From positions 1 to 5,328 of the forward strand of contig DLXW01000219.1 in assembly GCA_003448685.1 (NCBI GenBank): a stretch of 5,328 bases of DNA. Direction: 5' to 3'. Source of the DNA: Cyanothece sp. UBA12306 (lineage in GTDB: Bacteria; Cyanobacteriota; Cyanobacteriia; Cyanobacteriales; Microcystaceae). A model generated the notes under the pieces. The model was not told the DNA's origin. It saw nothing but the letters and a program-made list of their open reading frames with translations, and did not search any database. The position numbers and the translations under genes are program-made. This document shows, one piece after another, positions 1 to 5,328 of the stretch (its first letter is position 1; every line of letters starts with the position of its first letter).

Positions 1-62
1 ATCCCGTTATGATGCAACGCCGAGTTTCAATCTTAGATCGTGCTTCGCTGTTTATATATTTG

Positions 63-134
63 GTCGGGGTTTCATCCCCCGTTAATTTTTGTGAGTATTT
101 TGTGGAAAAATATAACGGGGGTCTTCACCGCGAC
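63..134. repeat. 72-base imperfect palindrome (large inverted repeat)
   Basis: The inner arms are 76-90 (CCCCCGTTAATTTTT) and 106-121 (AAAAATATAACGGGGG). They pair along their length with one bulged base around a 15-base loop at 91-105. After a 5x5 internal mismatch (71-75 against 122-126), outer arms 63-70 (GTCGGGGT) and 127-134 (ACCGCGAC) pair at 7 of 8 positions. Each half can instead fold locally, and each local fold is followed by a T-rich run on its own strand (TTAATTTTT on plus, TTATATTTTT on minus). It could be a bidirectional terminator between converging genes, a small palindromic repeat family, or the terminal hairpin region of an IS200/IS605-like remnant. The palindrome is seen directly; its role is inferred. 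Confidence 0.6.
65..90 (+). terminator. Possible rho-independent terminator, plus strand
   Basis: A short GC stem, CGGGG (65-69) with CCCCG (77-81), encloses a 7-base loop and is followed directly by TTAATTTTT (82-90). This would end transcripts entering from the left, and the left-edge plus-strand frame stops inside it at 83-85. The mirror sequence on the minus strand (about 131-106) has a weaker hairpin followed by TTATATTTTT and could end the DUF255 transcript about 110 bases past its stop codon. The stem is only 5 bp and the T-run is interrupted, so the call is tentative. Confidence 0.35.
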
Positions 135-239
135 ATTTCAAGATAAAGTAAATTTTAAATTTTTTAAAATGACGTATAATATAGCATATAAGTGTCAGAA
201 GTGTATAGATTGTTGAGAAACTAATACTGAGAATTTAGT

Positions 240-2297
240 TTATATAATAATCTCTTTGATTTGAGACAATAATTGATTGCGAGTTTGGGCGGGTTCTAAA
301 CAAGATAATCCTCGACAAACTAAGCCAAGACAATTACTAGGAATTTCGTCATTAATACGATAAACAGTTGCCGGAAAATACTCAGAAATTAGGCTATTTA
401 AAACCTCTTGATTACTCTGAACTGAATTACCAAAACGGTACCAATCTAGGGCAACAAATAAACTAGGACAAGCTTTGGGAGATTGATACAAAATACTACT
501 AAAAGCTTGTAAGCCTTGTTCTGCGCGATCAAGATAATCTAAATTATCAGTTAGCCGTCCTAAACGGGCTAAATTACTTAAAGCAACACCATTAGCAGAG
601 GGAGTTGCATTGTCAATATAACTGCGTTCACGGACTAATAAATCCTCACTATTATCGGAGGCATTATTATAATAACCTCCCATTTCTAAACACCAGAAAA
701 ACTCATCAAATTCTTGTTGAACTTCCTGGGCTTTTTCTAACCATTCTATGTGATAAGGATTAGCCATTTGTAAATCTAATAAAGCTTTAATAAACAAGGC
801 ATAATCTTCTGATTGGGCTAATACGGAAGGTTGACCTTCATAGTTGAGGCGATATAATCTTTTTTTGACCCATTGTTGTTGTAAAATAAACTCGGTGGCA
901 TTAACGGCTAAATCCCAATATAAAGGTTCTTGAAACACCCCATATGCTCTAGCTAACCCAGAAATCATCAAACTATTCCAGGCTACAATCATTTTAGTAT
1001 CTGTCACCGGAGGGATACGACCTTGCCATTTTTTATTTTTAGCTTCTTGGTTGTTTCTTGCAGGGCTAAAAGTCTTTAATTTTTCTCGAGAATTTCCGTA
1101 GCGTATGGTAAATAATTTGTCTAAAATGTTTTCTAAGTCTTCGTCAAATTCCCCTCCTGCCCTTCGTTGTAGCACATTATTTCCTTCAAAATTACCTTCA
1201 GCACTAATGGTAAAGGTTTTTTCTAAAAGACCTAATTCTTCGGGAGTTAAACAATTTTGTAACTCTTGATATTTCCAGATATAAAAATCTCCCTCTTCGG
1301 GTTCTTTTTCTTGGGGATGGGTAAAATTATCCGCATCTTGGGCAGCATAAAAGTATCCTTGGGGGGAAGTCATTTCCCTTTGCAACCATTCCACAGTTCG
1401 GGTGATCGCTCGTTTAAAGGCTGGTTCTTGATGGCCTTTACTCCAAAGATTGGCTAAATATTCAACAATTTGCCCATTATCATAGAGCATTTTTTCAAAA
1501 TGAGGAACTGTCCAAGTAGAATCTACTGTATAGCGATGGAAACCTCCCCCAACATGGTCATAAATACCTCCTAGAACAAGATCTTCTCCCCTTTGATAGG
1601 TTACATTTTGGATATTATCGTGAGACTCAAAGGAAAAACGACTTCCGTGCAAAGCTAGATTGGTATAGGGAATCATTGGAAAACAGGGCCTGTTAAAATC
1701 CTGGGGATTAACTGTAATTACCTCTGTATTAGCGGTAATACCTCGATAAAATAATTCATTATTGAGCAATTGGTCATCAGTTGCCGGAAAAATAGTCGAT
1801 TTTTGTAGAGTTACCAGAATTTCTTGCTTAAAACTGTTGAGTTTTTCTTTTTCTGTGTCGTAAAAACGGCGAACCGACTGTAAGACTTGGAGAAAACCTC
1901 GACGACCATAACGAGGTTCTACAGGGAAGTAGGTTCCACCATAAAAGGGAACAAGATCATCAGGGGTTAGAAAAATATTGAGAGGCCAACCCCCTTGTAT
2001 TCCCATCATTTGTACTGCTTGCATATAGAGACTATCGAGATCGGGTCTTTCTTCTCGATCAAGTTTGATGGGGAGAAAATTAGCATTAAGATAAGTAGCG
2101 ATCTCTTGATCGGAAAAAGCCTCTCCCTCCATTACCGTACACCAATGACAGCTAGAGTAACCAATAGAGAGAAAAATCGGTTTATTATTTTGTTTAGCAT
2201 CTAATAGAGCTTCTTCGCACCAGTACCACCAGTCTATCGGATTATCTGCGTGTTTGCGGAGATAAAGACTTTGGGCAGCAGCCAGATGGTTAGACAT
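240..2297 (-). CDS. DUF255 / YyaL / SPATA20-type protein with thioredoxin-like domain
   Basis: A full-length 685-residue member of the DUF255 family (Pfam Thioredox_DsbH; relatives are Bacillus YyaL and human SPATA20, and bacterial members are usually about 670-690 residues). The N-terminal thioredoxin-like domain (about 1-165) carries the hallmark SIGYSSCHWC, with C50 and C53 as a CxxC pair, then LDREERPD (79-86) and GGWPLNIFLTP (102-112). The rest matches the all-alpha (alpha/alpha)6-barrel-like region: GGIYDHVGGGFHRY (243-256), VPHFEKMLYDN (264-274), AAQDAD (318-323), AWNSLMISGLARA (439-451) and SANG (567-570). No signal peptide or membrane segment is seen, so it is probably cytosolic. The start is chosen because the family's conserved N-terminus (NxLA...HADNPIDW) begins within a few residues of this ATG. 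No clear Shine-Dalgarno precedes it. The biochemical function of the family is unsettled; a thiol-redox role is inferred from CxxC. The usual GGFGGAPKFP-like motif after the thioredoxin domain is replaced by a different segment (about 199-216). Confidence 0.93.
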   Translation of the reverse strand: MSNHLAAAQSLYLRKHADNPIDWWYWCEEALLDAKQNNKPIFLSIGYSSCHWCTVMEGEAFSDQEIATYLNANFLPIKLDREERPDLDSLYMQAVQMMGIQGGWPLNIFLTPDDLVPFYGGTYFPVEPRYGRRGFLQVLQSVRRFYDTEKEKLNSFKQEILVTLQKSTIFPATDDQLLNNELFYRGITANTEVITVNPQDFNRPCFPMIPYTNLALHGSRFSFESHDNIQNVTYQRGEDLVLGGIYDHVGGGFHRYTVDSTWTVPHFEKMLYDNGQIVEYLANLWSKGHQEPAFKRAITRTVEWLQREMTSPQGYFYAAQDADNFTHPQEKEPEEGDFYIWKYQELQNCLTPEELGLLEKTFTISAEGNFEGNNVLQRRAGGEFDEDLENILDKLFTIRYGNSREKLKTFSPARNNQEAKNKKWQGRIPPVTDTKMIVAWNSLMISGLARAYGVFQEPLYWDLAVNATEFILQQQWVKKRLYRLNYEGQPSVLAQSEDYALFIKALLDLQMANPYHIEWLEKAQEVQQEFDEFFWCLEMGGYYNNASDNSEDLLVRERSYIDNATPSANGVALSNLARLGRLTDNLDYLDRAEQGLQAFSSILYQSPKACPSLFVALDWYRFGNSVQSNQEVLNSLISEYFPATVYRINDEIPSNCLGLVCRGLSCLEPAQTRNQLLSQIKEIII

Positions 2298-2407
2298 AAT
2301 GGGTAGGCGATCGCTATTAATTTCATACCGTAGTGTAACCGATTATCTAAAAGTTATCATCGTACAAGGGGAATAAGTCGGTAAGATGACAAGTTATTAC
2401 TGATAAT
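2298..2407 (-). promoter_or_regulatory. Intergenic leader upstream of the DUF255 gene
   Basis: This 110-base gap separates the Uma2 stop codon from the DUF255 start and would hold the DUF255 promoter if that gene has its own. On the minus strand, possible -10-like hexamers are TACACT (2332-2337) and TATGAA (2322-2327). Neither has a -35 consensus at a normal spacing, so no promoter position is claimed. A HIP1 octamer sits 10 bases before the start codon. Read-through from the upstream genes is equally possible. Confidence 0.25.
2307..2314. repeat. HIP1 octameric palindrome (GCGATCGC)
   Basis: An exact GCGATCGC lies just upstream of the DUF255 start codon. HIP1 is a highly over-represented palindrome in many cyanobacterial genomes, so its presence supports a cyanobacterial source. 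It is the only exact copy I found here, and one octamer can occur by chance, so alone it is weak evidence. It could also overlap the leader of the DUF255 mRNA. Confidence 0.7.
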
Positions 2408-2962
2408 TCAAATAAAAAATTCTGTCAATTTGATAATTAATTGAGGAAAAGCTAATAACGAAATGGTTTGATTTTTATTTAATACTTGTTTTGTTTGATA
2501 GTTTTGATTTTGAGGATTTCTATAAACTTCTAGGGATTGGTTATTGAGATTAATTAGCCAAGTTTCGGGAATATTGCTGGTTGCATAAAGAGGTATTTTA
2601 ATTTCTCTATCATACCTAATAGTAGTATCGCAAACTTCAATTACGGCTAATATATCTTGCGGCTTAGGTATTTCTAATTCATAAAAATCTGAACGGATTG
2701 CTAATAAAAAAATATCTGGTTGAGGTTGTGTAAAATCATCAATTTGGATGGGATCTTGTACTCCAATAATAGCTTGATTGTATAATTGATAAGTGAGGAA
2801 AGTATTTAACCGTTTGACCATGGCAGCGTGTTTTAAACCAATGGGAGACATAGGTATAATTTGACCGTGGATTAATTCGACTCTATCTTCTGGGTTTAAA
2901 ATACCAACTTCACTCATTTTTTGATATTCATTTACTGTAAACTTTCTACTTAGTAATTGCAT
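2408..2962 (-). CDS. Uma2-family PD-(D/E)XK nuclease-like protein (DUF820)
   Basis: A 184-residue protein of normal length for the Uma2 (DUF820) family of restriction-endonuclease-fold proteins, found in many copies in cyanobacterial genomes. Family hallmarks appear in order: a helical N-terminus (FTVNEYQKM, 8-16), VELIHGQIIPMSP (28-40) with conserved E29, PQPDIFLL (80-87) with D83 of the PD motif, IEVCDTT (108-114) with E109, and YDREIKIPLYA (117-127). K122 in that last motif is a plausible stand-in for the missing lysine of a strict ExK. IPETWLINL (131-139) completes the core. The predicted active site therefore looks intact, but nuclease activity is inferred, and the role and target of these proteins are not established. 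The ATG start gives the standard family N-terminus. It lies 16 bases after the permease stop, and the leader has only a purine run (GAAAAAAG) abutting the ATG, not a well-placed Shine-Dalgarno. Co-transcription with the permease is likely but a functional link is not implied. Confidence 0.9.
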   Translation of the reverse strand: MQLLSRKFTVNEYQKMSEVGILNPEDRVELIHGQIIPMSPIGLKHAAMVKRLNTFLTYQLYNQAIIGVQDPIQIDDFTQPQPDIFLLAIRSDFYELEIPKPQDILAVIEVCDTTIRYDREIKIPLYATSNIPETWLINLNNQSLEVYRNPQNQNYQTKQVLNKNQTISLLAFPQLIIKLTEFFI

Positions 2963-2978
2963 CTTTTTTCTGAATTTA

Positions 2979-5328
2979 TTAATTTATTTTTACCTTCTTA
3001 GACCACCAATCTTCTAAAACAGTATAAAGAACAGGAACTACAATTAAACTCAATAAAGATGAGGTAATTAATCCTCCAATAATAGCTACTGCCATGGGTT
3101 GTCTTAATTCTGCACCTGCACCTAATCCTAGGGCAATAGGTAACATTCCCAAAATAGTTGAAGTGGTGGTCATAATAATTGGTCTAATCCGAACTTCTCC
3201 GGTTTTCAAAATAGCTTCATGGCGACTCATTCCTTGTTCTCTCAATTGATTAATATAGTCCATTAAGAGAACAGCATTTTTATCTAATAATCCCAGTAAA
3301 AAAATAAAACCAATCAAAGAGATCATCCCAAAATCGCTTTGGGTAATTAATAAAGCAAACATTGCCCCTACTAGAGAAAGGGGTAAAGATAGGATCACGA
3401 CTAAAGGTTCTAACCATCGTCCAAAGGGAATATATAAAACCACCATCATAGAAATAATAGACATGACAATAGCGATGCCAAAATCCCTAAAAATCTTACG
3501 CACTTGTGCTGATGAACCTTGAATATCTAAACTAATATCAGGGGGCAAAATTGACTCGCTAATTGCTATTACCTGATCTGTAATGTCTCCTAAACCAATA
3601 CCTTCGGTTATATTACCTGTTAAATAAATAACTCTTTGCCCTTGAAAATGCTCAATTAATACATTGTTTTTAGCTTCATTAGATACTTTGATATCTACTA
3701 AACCAGAAATTTGTTCTAAACTACTTTTGACCTTTTGCGCCGTGGCATTTAAGGATTCAATATTATCCCCAATCAAAGCAACTTTTAAAGGATTGTCATC
3801 TCCAGTTTCCACAAATAAAATATCTTCAATACTAACATTTACTCTCTTTATTTTAGGTAAGTAATCACGAATTTGTTGTTGAACTTCATTAGTTGTTAAT
3901 TGGCGATCTTTTTTTAATTTAACGTAAATCTTTCCCTTGAGTGGATCACCCCTTAAACCAGCAATAGTATAAGTAGATTCAACATTAGAATCTTCTAATA
4001 CAGGTTGCTCAAATTTTTTGGCAACTCGCCGATTAGCCCTTAATAAAAATCTTTCTGGAGATTGAGTTATATTACTAAATAAGGAAGATTGATTATCGGG
4101 ATTATTTTGGGTATTAATTCGTAACCGTTCGGGAATTTTCGGCACCGGTAAAGTATAAATAATATTAAATTCTCCTCGATCCAATTTAGGTAAAAATCCT
4201 TTAGGAATTAGGGTAACTAAAGAAGATCCTAAAACGAAACTAATCAGAGCTATTATAATAACTATTTTGCGATGAGTCAAAGACCAATCTAGGAGATTTC
4301 GATAAGGTCTTGATAAGAAAAAGGGTTTAATTTTTTCTTTTGGTTGTCCCTTTGATTTCATCCAATAAACGGCTAAAACAGGTGATAAAGTTCGGGCAAC
4401 CAGCAAAGAAATTAAAACCGCAATAGCAACGGTTAAACCAAAAGGTCTGAAGAAATGTCCTAAGTTCCCTCCAATTAAAGAAATGGGTGTAAAAACTGCA
4501 ACAATGGTTACAGTGGAAACTGTCACGGTTAGCCCAATTTCGTCGGTTCCCTTAATAGCTGCTTGTTTGGGACTTTCTCCATTATTAATGTGACGGGCTA
4601 TATTTTCTACATCTACGATAGCATCATCAACAATAATGCCAATAACTAAGGCCAAAGCCAATAAAGTTAGGGTTTCTAAATTAAAACCCGCTATTACTAG
4701 AAAAATAGAAGTGACTAACAAGGAAATAGGGATGGCTAAGGCAGTAATTAATGTAGCTTGAAGATTGCGTAAAAACGCGAAAATGACTAAAATTGCCAGA
4801 AAAATTGCCCCAATCAAGGCTTCAATAGTTGATTGACTGGCTTCCTCAATATAGTCAGCTTGGGTTTCTGCTAAAATTAATTGGACATCGGGTAAGGTTT
4901 TCGATAGATTAGCAATGACGGTTTTAGCTTGATGCACCACTTCTAGAGTATTAGCATCAGCTTTCTTGACTATTCGCACCGATAGCACATCTTCACCGTT
5001 GAAGCGCACTAAACTAGATGGGTTAGCATTTAAGTTATTATTGCCGTCTGTTGACCTAAAATTGCCGTCTCCTAACAATTCTACCCGACTAACTCCTGAT
5101 AAATTTTCTAAGGGGGGGATAATTTCCTCTTTCGCTATGTTTGCTAACTCTTCGAGAGGTTGATTCTGACTTTGAATAGCATAGCTAACTGCCCCAGATT
5201 CGTTTAAACTAAAAGGCTTTACTTCGAGGGTTGCTTTTGCAGGCAAAGAAACCTTTTTTAAAGCTTGTTTGACAATTTGTGTCGATCGATCAAGTTTTAA
5301 TCCTCCCTCAAAAGCCACACTAACAATA
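2979..5328 (-). CDS. RND efflux permease, AcrB-like (HAE family), 5'-truncated, lacking docking subdomains
   Basis: C-terminal part of an AcrB-like RND permease, an inner-membrane proton antiporter for drugs or other amphiphiles. The frame stays open to the right edge (IVS precedes the GTG at 5316-5318), and the first visible residues align near AcrB residue 85-90. TM1 and the first part of the porter domain are thus outside the window, and that GTG is not the start. Counting from it, TM2-TM6 lie at about 165-318, TM7 at about 350-369 and TM8-TM12 at about 611-768. The TM4 proton-relay pair D231-D232 (GIIVDDAIVDVEN) and the TM10 lysine K680 (LLDKNAVLLMDY) are present, as is the TM11-12 signature GLGAGAELRQP (731-741). 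Periplasmic loop 1 jumps from VELLGDGNF to VRFNGED, and loop 2 from VDIKVSNEAKNN to LIEHFQGQR, omitting the stretches that form AcrB subdomains DN and DC. The visible part is 779 residues where AcrB has about 960. An N/Q/S-rich insert (about 401-423) sits early in loop 2. The permease is followed by a Uma2 gene, not an outer-membrane factor; any adaptor gene would be upstream, out of view. Substrate unknown. Confidence 0.9.
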   Translation of the reverse strand, partial: IVSVAFEGGLKLDRSTQIVKQALKKVSLPAKATLEVKPFSLNESGAVSYAIQSQNQPLEELANIAKEEIIPPLENLSGVSRVELLGDGNFRSTDGNNNLNANPSSLVRFNGEDVLSVRIVKKADANTLEVVHQAKTVIANLSKTLPDVQLILAETQADYIEEASQSTIEALIGAIFLAILVIFAFLRNLQATLITALAIPISLLVTSIFLVIAGFNLETLTLLALALVIGIIVDDAIVDVENIARHINNGESPKQAAIKGTDEIGLTVTVSTVTIVAVFTPISLIGGNLGHFFRPFGLTVAIAVLISLLVARTLSPVLAVYWMKSKGQPKEKIKPFFLSRPYRNLLDWSLTHRKIVIIIALISFVLGSSLVTLIPKGFLPKLDRGEFNIIYTLPVPKIPERLRINTQNNPDNQSSLFSNITQSPERFLLRANRRVAKKFEQPVLEDSNVESTYTIAGLRGDPLKGKIYVKLKKDRQLTTNEVQQQIRDYLPKIKRVNVSIEDILFVETGDDNPLKVALIGDNIESLNATAQKVKSSLEQISGLVDIKVSNEAKNNVLIEHFQGQRVIYLTGNITEGIGLGDITDQVIAISESILPPDISLDIQGSSAQVRKIFRDFGIAIVMSIISMMVVLYIPFGRWLEPLVVILSLPLSLVGAMFALLITQSDFGMISLIGFIFLLGLLDKNAVLLMDYINQLREQGMSRHEAILKTGEVRIRPIIMTTTSTILGMLPIALGLGAGAELRQPMAVAIIGGLITSSLLSLIVVPVLYTVLEDWWSKKVKIN

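Larger units (their letters stand above)
1..239. other. Left-edge non-coding flank, no confident gene
   Basis: This is the stretch downstream of the DUF255 gene. Its left half (about 1-134) has GC-rich patches and a large palindrome, listed separately. Its right half (about 135-239) is very AT-rich. One plus-strand frame is open from the left edge to a TAA at 83-85 (27 codons, ending GRGFIPR), and one minus-strand frame is open across the whole stretch. I recognise neither peptide and see no start signal or domain, so neither is called as a gene. The plus-strand frame could be the tail of a gene lying to the left. Confidence 0.4.

Noticed and set aside
24..31. GTTTCAAT, which resembles part of cyanobacterial CRISPR repeats
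   Set aside because: No second copy follows at repeat-spacer distance, so there is no array.
152..170. Perfect AT-only inverted repeat (8-base arms, 3-base spacer)
   Set aside because: With no G or C in the stem it would be too unstable for a terminator, and it sits in a low-complexity A/T tract.
175..180. Perfect TATAAT on the plus strand, a possible promoter for an antisense RNA into the DUF255 gene
   Set aside because: There is no -35 element at suitable spacing and no extended -10 TG, and the surroundings are so AT-rich that such a hexamer is expected by chance.
1266..1457. Short plus-strand open frame (63 codons)
   Set aside because: It lies entirely antisense within the conserved DUF255 gene and has no recognisable domain.
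1995..2204. Short plus-strand open frame (69 codons)
   Set aside because: It is antisense to the conserved thioredoxin-like region of the DUF255 gene and is explained as a shadow of that coding sequence.
2381..2400. GTAA...TTAC arrangement upstream of the DUF255 gene, considered as an NtcA-type operator
   Set aside because: The spacing between GTA and TAC is 14 bases instead of the 8 expected for an NtcA site, and no well-placed -10 follows.
3664..3864. Short plus-strand open frame (66 codons)
   Set aside because: It is antisense to periplasmic loop 2 of the permease and has no domain or start signal of note.
4966..5163. Short plus-strand open frame (65 codons)
   Set aside because: It is antisense to periplasmic loop 1 of the permease and resembles no known protein.
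5316..5318. GTG as a possible start codon of the permease
   Set aside because: The frame continues open to the window edge, and the residues around the GTG match an internal beta strand of RND porter domains (AcrB near residue 85-90). A start here would delete TM1 and the first part of the porter domain.

Overview
This AT-rich window most likely comes from a low-GC unicellular cyanobacterium. Three things point that way: a HIP1 octamer (GCGATCGC) upstream of the first gene, a Uma2-family gene (a family greatly expanded in cyanobacteria), and a DUF255 protein whose central segment reads like the cyanobacterial branch of its family. This is inferred from family resemblance and not from a search.

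All three genes lie on the minus strand. Read in the direction of transcription (right to left) they are: a 5'-truncated RND efflux permease (2979 to the right edge), a Uma2-family PD-(D/E)XK nuclease-like protein (2408-2962), and a full-length DUF255/YyaL/SPATA20-type protein with a thioredoxin-like domain (240-2297). The permease and Uma2 genes are 16 bases apart and could share a transcript. The DUF255 gene follows after a 110-base gap holding the HIP1 site. The leftmost 239 bases have no confident gene. They contain a 72-base imperfect palindrome that may be a transcription terminator or the end of a mobile-element remnant. No promoter is convincing, and the promoter driving the permease is outside the window.

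The genes have no obvious shared pathway. The permease would move substrates across the inner membrane using the proton gradient. The DUF255 protein is a putative cytosolic redox or carbohydrate-fold protein of unsettled function. The Uma2 protein has no established role.

The most notable observation is in the permease. It keeps the AcrB-type transmembrane core and proton-relay residues, but compared with AcrB it lacks about 75 residues in periplasmic loop 1 and about 90 in loop 2. Both gaps fall where the TolC-docking subdomains DN and DC are normally inserted. It looks like a frame-intact AcrB-type transporter without a docking funnel.
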